64,000 bases of DNA from Fodinicola feengrottensis (GTDB taxonomy: Bacteria; Actinomycetota; Actinomycetes; Mycobacteriales; HKI-0501), in assembly GCF_010993775.1 (NCBI RefSeq), contig NZ_WOTO01000006.1, positions 171,934 through 235,933 on the forward strand, given 5' to 3'. Position 1 is the stretch's first letter. Every line of letters begins with the position of its first letter. The position numbers and the translations under genes are program-made. Of the stretch, positions 19,875 through 29,518 are shown in pieces. The notes under the pieces are model-generated. The model searched no databases and had not been told where the DNA came from. It saw nothing but the letters and a program-made list of their open reading frames with translations.

Positions 19875-21142
19875 CCGCCGGTACGCTTCGAAAACTCTCC
19901 GTCCTGCTGGTGGCGGTGCTGGCTGGCGCCCTGCTGGCCAGCTGCGGATCGGGCGGTTACAAGGGAATCTACGACCTACCGCTGCCCGGCGGCGCGGACC
20001 TGGGTGCCCACCCGTACCGCATTACAGCACAGTTCGCCGACGTGCTGGATCTGGTGCCGCAGTCCGCGGTGAAGGTCAACGAGGTGGCGGTCGGCCGGGT
20101 GGAGAGCATCGACCTGCCGACCAACGGTTGGACCGCGAATCTCACCTTGCTGATCAACGCGAATGTGAAGCTGCCCGCGGATTCTTATGCCTGGCTGGAA
20201 CAAAGCAGCCTGCTGGGGGAGAAGTATGTGGAGCTGGGTGCGCCGCCCGGCCAGCCGGGCACCGGCCGGCTGGTGAACAACGCGACGATTCCCTTGGATC
20301 GTACGAATCGGAACCCCTCCGTCGAGGAGGTGTTGGGCGCGCTGTCGATGCTGCTCAACGGCGGCGGGATCGGGCAGATCCAGACCATCACCCGCGAGCT
20401 GAATTCGGCTTTGTCCGGCAACGAGCCGCAGATCCGTTCCCTGCTGGCGAATCTCAACACTCTCGCCACTTCGCTGAACGCACATCGCCAGGACATCACC
20501 GACGCGTTGACCGCATTGGACAAGTTGTCCCACACGTTGGCGAACCAGCGGCAGGAAATCAGCAGGGGGGTGCTGCAGTCGCTGCCGCCCGGTTTGCAGG
20601 CGATCAACCAGCAGCGGCCGGACCTGGTCCGGATGTTGACCGCGTTGAATTCGCTGTCCAGCGTCGCCGTCGACACGATCAAGCGCAGCAAGAACGACTT
20701 GGTCGCGGATCTGAAAGCGCTGGAGCCGACGTTGCGCCAGCTGGCTGCCTCGGGGCAGGCGCTGCCGCAGTCGTTGCAGGTGCTTTTCACCTATCCCTTC
20801 ACGGATTACTCGCTGAACGCGATCCGCGGTGACTACCTCAACGTCTACCTGTCGGTGGTCGCCGCACCCGGGACCGTGCTGATCCCACCGGTGTTGCCAG
20901 CCGCTCCTACCGACCCGAATCCCAGCAACGCGGCGAACAACGCGGTGCCGCTGCCACTGCCGCCGGTGAATCCAACGACCACCGGCCAAACTTTCGGCCC
21001 ACCCAGCCAATCTCCACCGGGCCGCCCCGGTGGCAAGCCCAAACCGTCCGGTTCAGGCTCCTCGTCGCCCTCCGGATCGGCACCGTCGTCCGGCTCGCCG
21101 TCCCCATCCGGTGGCAGCCCGAGTCCCACCGGGAGCCCGTGA
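19871..21142 (+). CDS. mceE: MceE, Mce-family lipoprotein (intact)
   Basis: 423 residues, uninterrupted. A lipobox (LLAS-C, Cys 25) identifies it as the lipoprotein subunit, as for LprK/MceE proteins in mycobacteria. The MCE domain follows (DLVPQSAVKVNEVAVGRVES, SSLLGEKYVELG). The last ~75 residues are a low-complexity Pro/Ser/Gly tail, longer than usual, that may thread cell wall. The ATGA overlap with mceD and a TGA sharing the A of the mceF start show tight translational coupling. Confidence 0.93.
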   Translation: MTAGTLRKLSVLLVAVLAGALLASCGSGGYKGIYDLPLPGGADLGAHPYRITAQFADVLDLVPQSAVKVNEVAVGRVESIDLPTNGWTANLTLLINANVKLPADSYAWLEQSSLLGEKYVELGAPPGQPGTGRLVNNATIPLDRTNRNPSVEEVLGALSMLLNGGGIGQIQTITRELNSALSGNEPQIRSLLANLNTLATSLNAHRQDITDALTALDKLSHTLANQRQEISRGVLQSLPPGLQAINQQRPDLVRMLTALNSLSSVAVDTIKRSKNDLVADLKALEPTLRQLAASGQALPQSLQVLFTYPFTDYSLNAIRGDYLNVYLSVVAAPGTVLIPPVLPAAPTDPNPSNAANNAVPLPLPPVNPTTTGQTFGPPSQSPPGRPGGKPKPSGSGSSSPSGSAPSSGSPSPSGGSPSPTGSP

Positions 21143-22372
21143 TGTTGACCGTTGGAGTACGGGGGCGAAAGTCATCGCCTTCGCGGTGATCGCGGTGCTG
21201 GTCATCGCTTTCGTCGGCTATCGGTACGCCGGCCTCGGCCCGCTGGTGGGTCTGCGCGGCTATTATGACGTGACGGTGAATCTGCCGTCTTCGGGCGGCA
21301 TTTACACCAATGCGGACGTGACTTACCGGGGTGTTTCGATCGGCCGGGTCGGCGAGCTTCGGCTGACTCCGGACGGTATTCAGGTCGATCTGCAAATCAC
21401 CAACGGGACGGCCAATATCCCGGTGAACGCGCGGGCCGTGGTGACCAACCTGTCCGCGGTCGGTGAGCAGTATGTGGACCTGCGGCCAACCAGCGACTCC
21501 GGACCGTATCTGAGCAACGGCTCGACGATCGCGGTCGAGCAGACTCAAACTCCGATCCCGGTACAGACTTTGTTGCTGAGCGTGGACAGTTTCGCCACCT
21601 CGGTGCCGACCGAGTCGCTGCAGGTGGTGGTCAACGAACTACACGCGGCGCTGCAGAACCAGGGGCCGAACCTGCAGATCCTGCTGGACACCACCGGCGA
21701 CTTCGTGCAGGCGGCGGACCAGAACCTGCCGGCCACCTCGGCGCTGATCGTGAATGGGCGTACGGTCCTGCAAACTCAGGCGGACCAGAGCGCCGCGTTG
21801 GTGTCTTTCGGCCGGGACGCGAAACTTTTCGCGCACCAGCTGGCCACCTCCGACCCGGACCTGCGCCGGCTGATCGCGGCCGCTCCCGGTGCGGCCACCC
21901 AGATCAGCGGCCTGCTCACCGACACCGACCCGGGTTTGGGCGTGTTGCTGGCAAACCTGCTCACCACGACGAATGTCGTAGAGACCCGAACCGGCGCGCT
22001 GAACCAGCTGCTCGCATTGACCCCGACGGCCACCGCGATCGGATCGACCGTGGTGCAAGGAAACGCGCGCTGCACCTGGGCATGGCCGTGACGTTCTTCA
22101 ACCCGCTGCCATGCGTGGCGGGCTATGGCGGCACCGACTATCGGAACGGTCTGGACACCACCCCGCAAGCACCACTTAACACCGCGGCGAAATGCACTTC
22201 TCCGGCCAGCAGTGGCATTCTCGTCCGCGGCTCCGCCCACGCGCCGTACGGCGGGGGAGTGCCGACGGTGGTCGATCCGCCGCAGGCGCTGGCCGGCACC
22301 GCCGCCGGGTTGACCGACCCGCCGGCTCCGGTGCCGAACAGCATGGATGGGCTGTTGGGGGTGTCGAAGTGA
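21142..22372 (+). CDS. mceF: MceF, Mce-family protein (two frameshifts)
   Basis: About 410 residues. The start ATG 21142 shares its A with the mceE stop; one base appears missing within the first four codons (near 21150), after which TGAKVIAFAVIAVLVIAFVG reads as the anchor. MCE domain: SGGIYTNADVTYRGVSIGRV and LSAVGEQYVDLRP. A second phase change near 22060 leads to AVTFFNPLPCVAGYGGTDY and the C-terminus. Last of the six core mce genes. Confidence 0.88.
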
Positions 22373-22871
22373 GCCGTCGCTGGAAAATCGGCGTGGCCGT
22401 ACTAGCTGTCGCGGTCGCCTTCGCCGGCTGGTCCGGATGGACGCTGCAGCAGGCGAACGCCAGCTCCGCCGTCCGGTACGGCCAGCTGCGGGACGGTGTT
22501 TTGAGCGCTGGCCGGCAGTCCGTGGCCACTCTCACCACGGTTCGCCGGCAGAGCCCCGAAGTGACGTGAACCGCTGGCTGTCGTGTACCACCGGCGCGCT
22601 GCACCAGGAATTGGTACGGGTAAAGGCAGACACCGTCAGCCAGCTGCGCAAAGCCAGCGCCACTGCGGTTGGCACGGTCACCGCGGCCGCGGTGGTGACG
22701 ATGGACGAATCGGCCGGGACCGCCACACTTTTGACCACCGTAAGCCTGGAAATCACCCCGAGCAGCGGCTCGCCGACCACCGAGCGGCACCGCTATCGGG
22801 CCGTGCTCACCCGTGCCGGCGCCGGCTGGAAAGTCAGCTCACTCAGTCCCGTACCGACTGGGAAGGCGTGA
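22369..22871 (+). CDS. Mce-associated membrane protein, type 1 first copy (one frameshift)
   Basis: About 168 residues from GTG 22369, which overlaps the mceF stop. One N-terminal membrane helix (IGVAVLAVAVAFAGWSGWTL) is followed by a soluble NTF2-like domain ending GWKVSSLSPV. The phase changes near 22555. It matches the protein at 24081 in the post-helix QLRD segment, the TTGxLHQxL segment and the AGTAT strand. Mce-associated proteins stabilise Mce complexes in mycobacteria; here the role is inferred from family and position. Confidence 0.8.
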
Positions 22872-22872
22872 G

Positions 22873-23422
22873 ATGACCACGACAATGCAGGCTCCGGCGC
22901 AGGTGGAGCAGGAAAAGGCGCGCAAGCCCTGGGGTTTCGCGGTGCTGGTCGTGGTCATCCTGGTGGCCGTGGTCGCCGGTGGGTGGCTGCAGGTGGAAAC
23001 GGCGAAGGTGCGGGGCAGCGTGGCGGCCACCAACCGGGCCGTACGCGACCCGGCCGCAGGCCAGGTCGTCGCGACCCAGCTCTCCGCTTCGGTCGCCCGG
23101 ATCTTTTCCTATACCGCAACAGATCCGACGGCCACCAGCCGGTTCGCGGACCAGGCGTTGACCGGCACCGCGGCGGCTCAGTACAAGCTGCTTTTCGGCC
23201 AGGTCAGCGCGCACGCGGGGGAGCAGAAGCTAACCGTCGCGACGACGGTCGTCTCGACCGCCGTCAGCTCCCTCACCGACAACCACGTGGTTGTGCTTTT
23301 TTTTCTGCGACCAACGCGCGGCAAGGGCCGGCCAGCCGGCCACCGTCGCGGCGGCCGACCTGCTCGTCACCGCCGACCGGACGAACGGCCGGTGGCTGAT
23401 CAGCGCTATCCAGGCTGTCTGA
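22873..23422 (+). CDS. Mce-associated membrane protein, type 2 first copy (one frameshift)
   Basis: About 183 residues, starting one base after the previous stop. N-terminal helix WGFAVLVVVILVAVVAGGWL, then an NTF2-like domain with VARIFSYTATDPTATSRFAD. The break is in the T8 run 23297-23304; removing one T gives HVVVLFFCDQRAARAG and a clean end at TGA 23420-23422. The homologue at 24705 shares the FSYxYA/T-type segment and LTGxAxxQYxKL motif. Confidence 0.82.
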
Positions 23423-23448
23423 GCGTCCCGAGAGGAAGGAACGCGATC

Positions 23449-24084
23449 ATGAAACGACTGCTATCGGTACGGGTGTGGACCGCTCTCGTCGCGCTGGCTG
23501 TGGCGGCCGGGGCGGTCCTCGCGGCCGCGCCGGCGGCGCAGGCCGACACGATCCTGAACGCCGTCTACGATGTGAACGGCACGTCGATGATCAAGAAAAC
23601 CGGGTCGGTGCTCACTCTCGGGCCGACCAAACTGTCGGCTGTCCTGGACCTGGACACGTCGACCTTCACCGCCGACCTACCGCTGCCGCCGGCGCAGTCG
23701 ACCTTCAAAATCCTCGGACTGCTACCGGTTTCCGCGACGACCACGTTCGTCAACGTTGGCCAGACGACCGGCACGGTCGACCAGAACACCGGCGGGATGA
23801 CCAGCATCTCCAAGGTCATCATCCGGCTCAGCAACGTCAAGGTCGGCGGGATTCCGACGCTGGTCGGGCCGCACTGCGAGAGCGTCTCCCCGGCGACTAT
23901 CCAGCTGACCGGCAAGGACGGGTTCAACGCGGTGCTCGGCGGGCCGGTCGGCGGCACGTACACGATTCCGCCGTTCGGGCACTGCCTGCTCCAGCAGTTG
24001 CTGATCAACCAGCTGATTCCCGGGCCGGGCAACACCATCGACGCCACCCTCGGCCCGCCGGTCATCACACGAGAGCAGCCGTGA
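23449..24084 (+). CDS. Secreted protein, paralogue of the 12364 gene's C-terminal domain
   Basis: 211 residues, intact. ATG 23449 follows an AGGAAGGA ribosome site. A clear signal peptide ends at AAPAAQA-D. The mature domain has two cysteines in conserved positions (GPHCESV, FGHCLLQ) and matches the C-terminal part of the secreted protein before yrbEA. It is placed between two pairs of Mce-associated genes. Its stop overlaps the next GTG. No characterised family is recognised. It is a candidate exported or outer-layer partner of the Mce transporter. Confidence 0.78.
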   Translation: MKRLLSVRVWTALVALAVAAGAVLAAAPAAQADTILNAVYDVNGTSMIKKTGSVLTLGPTKLSAVLDLDTSTFTADLPLPPAQSTFKILGLLPVSATTTFVNVGQTTGTVDQNTGGMTSISKVIIRLSNVKVGGIPTLVGPHCESVSPATIQLTGKDGFNAVLGGPVGGTYTIPPFGHCLLQQLLINQLIPGPGNTIDATLGPPVITREQP

Positions 24085-24691
24085 AAACCCTGCTCCGCCG
24101 TGTTGTCCGCACCGTCCCGTTGGGTGCGCCAGCCGCAAGTAAAGCGGCGTTGCGGACAAAGCCGCTGGCCAACCGCTTGTTGGTCAACCCGGTGCTGGTC
24201 GCGGCGATCGCGCTGGTGGTGATAGCGGTCGCGGCGGCTGGGTGGTGTGGCTGGTCGTACCAGCAGGCCGCGCACGACGAGTCGCTGCGGTATTCGCAGC
24301 TGCGGGACGAAGTACGTCAGGCCGGCGAGCAGGCGGTCCAGAACCTGAACACGTTGGACTACCGGAACGCCGCCGCGGGCCTCGCGGTGTGGGCCCAGTC
24401 CACCACCGGTGACCTGCACCAACAGCTCACCGACAACCGGCCGCAAGTGACCGCGCAGCTGCAGAAGGCGCAGACCGTCACCACCGCCCGGGTGTTGGAG
24501 GCGGCGCTGACCACGCTGGACGACCGGGCCGGCACAGCGACCGTGATCGTCGCGCTCAAGATCACCGTAACCCGTCGACCGGCGCGCCGGTCGACAAGAG
24601 CAACCGCTTCGAGGGACAGCTGACCCGTACGGACGACGGCTGGAAACTGGCCGCCGTCGGCCCGGTGCCCATCGGCACCGGCTCGGGCTGA
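24081..24691 (+). CDS. Mce-associated membrane protein, type 1 second copy (one frameshift)
   Basis: About 203 residues from GTG 24081. A Lys/Arg-rich cytoplasmic N-terminus precedes the helix VLVAAIALVVIAVAAAGWCG and an NTF2-like domain. The break near 24570 appears to lack one base; the corrected end reads FEGQLTRTDDGWKLAAVGPV. Paralogous to 22369. Confidence 0.8.
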
Positions 24692-24704
24692 GAGAGGAAA
24701 CGCG

Positions 24705-25332
24705 GTGCCCGCGAAACAAACCGACATCGAACCGGCGCAGGTCGACGAGGTCGAGGAAGTCAACGGCAAGGTCGTGCCGGCCGTACGGCTGACAAAGCCC
24801 GCTGTGGGCGAGAAAAAGCCGCTGTCGTGGCGCTGGCCGGCGGCGCTCGCGGTCGTCGCGGTGCTTTTCGGTGGCGCGGCGACATGGTGCGGCGTGCAGG
24901 CATCGCAGCTGCGTACGAGCGCGTCCGCGACGAACACCGCGCTGACCGACGCGGCCGGCACCGCGGCGGTGAAAAGGCAGATCACCACCGCGGTCACACA
25001 CCGTTTTTTCGTACGACTACGCGCATGTGGACACCACCGAGAAGGCTGCCGGCCGGTTGCTCACCGGATCCGCGATCCAGCAATACACCAAGTTGATCGC
25101 GTTGGTGAAGCAGCAGGCGCCGCAACAGAAACTGGTGCTGACCACCAGCGTGGTGACGGCCGGTGTGGTGAGCCTGCAGGGCGATCGGGCCCGGCTGCTG
25201 GTTTTCGCCGACCAGCGCAACGTACGCTCGGACACCGGCCAGGCGAGCTACGCCGGCACCCATTTCGCGGTGGACGCGGTAAGGGTGGGCGGTGTCTGGA
25301 AAATCGCCAACCTCGACTTCTTCACCAGCTGA
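24705..25332 (+). CDS. Mce-associated membrane protein, type 2 second copy (one frameshift)
   Basis: About 208 residues from GTG 24705 with GAGAGGAAA upstream. Acidic N-terminus, helix AALAVVAVLFGGAATWCGV, NTF2-like domain. The break lies at the T6 run 25004-25009; the corrected join reads VFSYDYAHVDTTEKAAGRLL. Paralogous to 22873. The gene ends 4 bases before the stop of the convergent PucR-type regulator. Confidence 0.82.
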
Positions 25333-25336
25333 GAAT

Positions 25337-26500
25337 CTACTTGTCTGACCGGCGTCGCAGCACGGCCTCCATCGACCAGCGCGCGTCCGGGTCCTGGAGC
25401 TGGCCGGGCAGCGCGTCCTCCAGTTGGCGGATCCGGTAGCGCACGGTCTGCGGGTGGATGTGCAACTGCTCGGCCATCAGCGCTGCGCTGCCCTGGGTTT
25501 GCAGCCAGGCCAGCAAAGTTTCGGCCAGCCGGTCCCGCTGCTTGACGGCCATGTCGTCGAGCGGGCCGAGCACCCGCTCGCGGATTTGCTCGACCAGCGC
25601 CGGATCGCAGGCGAGCCACAGCGGGATCAGGTGGTCGTCGCAGCGTACCGCTGGCTCGTCCACCACCTGCAGTGCCTGCCGCGCCCAGCGCAGCGAGTCC
25701 GCGGCCTGGCCGAGCGGCACGGTCAGGCCGATCGCGAGGCGCGTTTCCCCCAAGCCGTCCCGAAGTCTGCCCAACTCCAGGTCGTCGATCGGCCCGGCAG
25801 CGAGCAGGCACGGGTCGGTCGGATGCAGGTCAGCGAGCACCGACGGCGACAGCAGCGGGTCATTGGGCAGGTCACCCGGTTCGACCGCGACCAGCGTCAC
25901 GGTCGCCGGCAGCGCCCATTCGGCCGCCTCGGCGAGCTCGGCCAGATCGCTCGCACCGACCAGAATCGCCCGGAGCAACCGTCGCTGCCCCTCCCGGCGG
26001 GCCTGCGCGGAACCGGCCTTCGCCCGCGAATAACCGTCCAGCGAGAGCGAGGCGAGCTCGTCGATATACGCGAAAATTCGGTCCGCCAGCATGGAAACCG
26101 CCTGGCTGGAGAAGCTGTAGCGGCGCCCCACCTTCATGATCCGCTGCCACGCCACTCGGGCGCCGACTCGGTAGGCCGCCTGCAGCGGATCCATGCTGCG
26201 GCCGGCCCGTTCCTCGTTCTCGCCGAGCCGCCGGCACACCTCGTCCCGGTGCATCGAAGACACCGGCAACCCGCCCAGCTGATCCACGAAACCGGTGATC
26301 GCCTCCGCCGTCCCCACCCGCAGCGCGTGCCCGTACGGACCGTCCAGCGGCTGCGCGTATTCCGGGATCGACCGCCTGATTTCGTCGATGATTTCGGCGG
26401 CCAGGCTGGGAAGCTCCGGCCGCAGCGTCTCCGCCAACTGCCGCAGCTGGCGCGGCGGTGGACCTCCCGATCGGCTGGCCTCCTGCAGGTTCGCAGCCAC
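25337..26500 (-). CDS. PucR/CdaR-family transcriptional regulator
   Basis: 387 residues from GTG 26500, preferred over longer in-frame starts because GGGAAGGGAG precedes it. The C-terminal PucR-type helix-turn-helix is clear: AETLLAWLQTQGSAALMAEQ then LHIHPQTVRYRIRQLEDAL. The central part resembles the GGDEF-like linker of CdaR regulators. Intact. It converges on the mce operon with a 4-base gap, so its antisense transcript could meet the mce 3' end. Regulation of mce by this protein is only a positional suggestion. Confidence 0.88.
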   Translation of the reverse strand: MAANLQEASRSGGPPPRQLRQLAETLRPELPSLAAEIIDEIRRSIPEYAQPLDGPYGHALRVGTAEAITGFVDQLGGLPVSSMHRDEVCRRLGENEERAGRSMDPLQAAYRVGARVAWQRIMKVGRRYSFSSQAVSMLADRIFAYIDELASLSLDGYSRAKAGSAQARREGQRRLLRAILVGASDLAELAEAAEWALPATVTLVAVEPGDLPNDPLLSPSVLADLHPTDPCLLAAGPIDDLELGRLRDGLGETRLAIGLTVPLGQAADSLRWARQALQVVDEPAVRCDDHLIPLWLACDPALVEQIRERVLGPLDDMAVKQRDRLAETLLAWLQTQGSAALMAEQLHIHPQTVRYRIRQLEDALPGQLQDPDARWSMEAVLRRRSDK

Positions 26501-26802
26501 AGTGCTCCCTTCCCCGTTGGCCCACAGAGTGAGCTGGCCCACAGTTAGCAGGCTAAACCCTTCTGTGAGGGACCTGTCCCACCGAACGGGAAATCCTTTA
26601 CGCCGAACGGCCACATTCGGGTTACTTTTCGCGACATAACTGCTGTGTGGAAGGTGGCCGCTTCTGGTCATCGGTCGGACGTCTGCCTTTGCGCTGCCAA
26701 ATTGGCATCTTTCGTACGATTCATCGTCCGTACCGACCACGGTGCCCCAAAAGGACACCTCCTCGGACCCGCTACCTTTGACCCGACACGGGAGGCTTGT
26801 CG
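26501..26802. other. Divergent intergenic region between PucR and YcxB-like genes
   Basis: 302 bases with no gene supported. It must hold promoters for both flanking genes. Two CGTAC elements lie at about 26714 and 26728. No strong inverted repeat was found. Confidence 0.45.
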
Positions 26803-27281
26803 GTGGACATCAGTTTCGAGGTACCGGTCGATCGCGCGTACATCCGGGCGGTGGTGCGAGCGAGCCTGCGGTGGCGCCTCGTTCTCTTTCGCGTGCTGGG
26901 CCCATTGATGCTTGTCTGCGGCGTGTTTTCGCTGGTCACATCCCAAGAAGTGGATTACACGGTGGTCTTTCTGACCGTGATGGGTGTCTTCGTGTTCTTC
27001 GTGCCCACGCTGATTGGCTGGGTGTCGTGGCGGCAGGTCGCGAAGATGCCGAGGCAACCCTGCTCTACCGGATTACCGAGCAATCCCTGGACACGACGAC
27101 GCCTGTGGGCAGCATGCAGCGGCCGTGGTCAGCGGTCCGTACGGCGACGGTCAGCCGGTCGATGCTGATGTTGCGGCTCCGGCCCGGCGGTTTGATCGGC
27201 CTGCCGCGAACGGCCATGACCGAGGGGCAAATCGCCCAATTGACCGCTTTCCTCAGCGCACGGGGTCTGCTGACAACCTAA
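26803..27281 (+). CDS. YcxB-like membrane protein (one frameshift)
   Basis: About 159 residues from GTG 26803, with GGAGG 7 bases upstream. Two membrane helices (PLMLVCGVFSLVTS and VVFLTVMGVFVFFVPTLIG) and a C-terminal YcxB-like domain (LLYRITEQSLDTTTPVGS, RPGGLIGLPRTAMT). One base seems missing near 27045. The function of the family is unknown. It converges on the MFS gene. Confidence 0.7.
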
Positions 27282-28495
27282 CGGCCGCCGGCACGCGGGT
27301 TCGTTCCGCCCAGCGTACGGCCGGGCCCATCGCGGTGCCGGCGAGCAGGAACAGCACGCCGAGCACGATCCAGCCGGGCGTGCCCCACGTGATGATCAGG
27401 GTGGTCAGCGCCAATGGTCCGGCCATCCTCGCGATGGCTGTGCTAGTGCCGAAAAACCCCTGGTATTGGCCCTGTTTTCCGGCCGGAGCCAGGTCGAAAC
27501 CAATTTCCCAGGAGCCGGCGCCGAGCATCATCTCGCCGATCACCTGCAGCACCGCGCCGGCCAGCAGGACGAGCCCGGCGAGCCAGGCCGACGAGCCGAG
27601 GGACGACAGCGCGAAAACCGCGCAGGCGGCCAGCATCGCGATGCCGGCCAAGCGTACGGACCGGGCCGCGGACGTGAGGCCAGTGACCCGGCTGGCCACC
27701 CGTACTTGGAAAATCACCACGCTGAGGGTGTTGAGCACCAGCAGTGCGGACACCATCCAGTGTGGCGCCGCGGTGCGCTGGACGAGCCAGAGCGGGATCA
27801 CCAGGCTGAGCAGCGGCATATAGAAAAGCATGATGGTGTTGAGGAAGGTCACCAGGGTGTACGGTTTGTCCCTTAGTACGGCCAAAGCCGGCTCGCCGGA
27901 GGGTCCGCGCGGGCTAGCGGCGACGGCCGGCAGCCGGCGCAGCGCCAGCGCGGAAAGCAGGAAACTGACCGCGTCGATCGCGAAAACCACCAGGAAGGCC
28001 GTACGGGTGTTCAGCGTCAGCGCGAGGCCACCCAGGGCCGCTCCAACCGCGAGCCCGGGCATTGACGGTGGACTGCAGATAAGCCCGCACCTCGGTGCGT
28101 TTTTCCTTGTCCACCAAGCCCGCCAGCAGCGCCTGCCGGGCCGCGCCGAGGCCGCACTGGCAGCTGGCGTAAAGGCACGCGGCGATCAGGAACGGGACAA
28201 ATGACCGTACGAGCAGAAAAGACGCGACCGACAGGCCGGTCGCGACCGCCAGCAGGACGGCTATGCCACGGGGTCCGCGACGATCGGCGAGATACCCCAG
28301 CGGCACCCCGACCACCGAACCGATCGCCCAGCCCAGGGTCAGGCCGAGGCCGACCTGGGTGGGTGTCAGGCCGATGAAAAGGGTGAAATAGAGCGCGGAC
28401 GTCACGTAGTACGCGCCGTCGCCAATCGCGTTCGTCAGCTGCGCCTGGGCGAGCATCCGCGCCGGCCCGGCCGGTGGGACGATGCGGATCGCCAT
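27253..28495 (-). CDS. MFS transporter, last gene of a leftward operon (one frameshift)
   Basis: About 415 residues, reading from ATG 28495, which overlaps the upstream cupin stop (TGATG). Twelve hydrophobic segments; the loop 2-3 motif is GYLADRRGPRG. The phase changes near 28065. The fold and short loops suggest a drug or metabolite exporter of the MFS_1 class. It is translationally coupled to the cupin genes, so it may export the product or substrate of that pathway. The last ~28 bases overlap the end of the convergent YcxB-like gene. Confidence 0.83.
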
Positions 28496-28968
28496 CACGC
28501 GAGGGTGTTGTCGTATTTGTCGTAAAGCGTGGCCCACTCCGCCTCGGAAAGTTTCCGCTCGTTGTTGCTGATGTCCATCAGCTCACGGAAATACTCCTCA
28601 CGGGCCTCGCCCGGCGCGAAGATGACCATCATCGAGGCCGGTTCGTCGCTGACATTGCGAAAGGCGTGGATGCCGCCGGCTGGTACGTGCACGAAATCAC
28701 CCGGCGAGCTCAGCACCCATTCCGTTCCGTTGTAGATCTCCACGGTGCCGGCGGTGATGAAGAATGACTCGGAGAACTTCCGGTGGAAATGCGGGTCCGA
28801 TCCGCCAGATCGCGGCTGCATATTCCATTCGTACAAGCCGAACTGTCCGTTGGTCTCGGCGCCAGTGGCGACGAACCGGGCGAAGGACCGCTTGGTCCTG
28901 GTCGTCTCGACTTCGCCGTTGCGGCGAACGATCGCGCTGACCTCGCCACTTTCCTTGTTGTATGTCAC
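28495..28968 (-). CDS. Cupin-domain protein, second copy
   Basis: 157 residues, intact. Both cupin motifs are present: DPHFHRKFSESFFITAG (H-x-H-x4-E) and PGDFVHVPAGGIHAFRN with the third His and the Asn. These residues bind a divalent metal in quercetinase-like dioxygenases and isomerases. A conserved acidic, Glu/Asp-rich tail follows. It is a tandem paralogue of the gene at 28991 and overlaps the MFS start. Confidence 0.85.
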   Translation of the reverse strand: MTYNKESGEVSAIVRRNGEVETTRTKRSFARFVATGAETNGQFGLYEWNMQPRSGGSDPHFHRKFSESFFITAGTVEIYNGTEWVLSSPGDFVHVPAGGIHAFRNVSDEPASMMVIFAPGEAREEYFRELMDISNNERKLSEAEWATLYDKYDNTLA

Positions 28969-28990
28969 TTTTTTCGCTTTCTTGCGCGGA

Positions 28991-29464
28991 TCAGCTGAAA
29001 TGGTTGTCGTGCCGTACGAAGAACTCGGTCCATTCCTCGTCGGTGAGTTTGCGCCCGGTGTTGCGGATCTCGGTCAGCTCGCGGAAGTAGTTCTCCCGGG
29101 CTTCGCCGGGAGAGAACAGGATAAGCATCGAAGCCGGCTCGTCGGTGTCGTTCCGGAATCCGTGCAGACCACCCTCGGGCACGTGGACGAAGTCACCCGG
29201 GACGGTTTTCACCCATTCCCGGCCGTCGTAGATCGTCACGCTGCCGGACAGAACGTGGAATGACTCCGAGTAGGTCCGGTGGAAATGTGGATCCGGACCG
29301 CCGGCCCGCGGTTGCATATTCCACTCGAAAAGCCCGAACTGGTTGTTCGTGTGCTCGCCAGTGGCCACAAAACGGCCGAAAACCTTGGCCGTACGCACGG
29401 TTTCGGCGGCAGCATATGGCCGTACGAGTGCGCTGACCTCGCCAGTGTCCTTTGTGTAAGTCAT
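28991..29464 (-). CDS. Cupin-domain protein, first copy
   Basis: 157 residues, intact. ATG 29464 has AGGAG 5 bases upstream. Cupin motifs DPHFHRTYSESFHVLSG and PGDFVHVPEGGLHGFRN carry the full set of metal ligands. The same length and clear similarity along its whole length to the next gene, 22 bases away, indicate a tandem duplication that has since diverged. It lies downstream of the nitroreductase gene with a 54-base gap, in the same direction. Confidence 0.85.
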   Translation of the reverse strand: MTYTKDTGEVSALVRPYAAAETVRTAKVFGRFVATGEHTNNQFGLFEWNMQPRAGGPDPHFHRTYSESFHVLSGSVTIYDGREWVKTVPGDFVHVPEGGLHGFRNDTDEPASMLILFSPGEARENYFRELTEIRNTGRKLTDEEWTEFFVRHDNHFS

Positions 29465-29518
29465 TTCGCTCCTTTTGGCGACCGGATGAGCAGGCCGACC
29501 CGCGCCGCGGCCGCCTCC

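Noticed and set aside
18047..21142. An apparent 1031-codon open frame covering parts of mceC, mceD and mceE
   Set aside because: It arises because frameshifts in mceC and mceD leave stop-free stretches joined by chance; mceD and mceE have their own anchors, a lipobox and overlapping starts.
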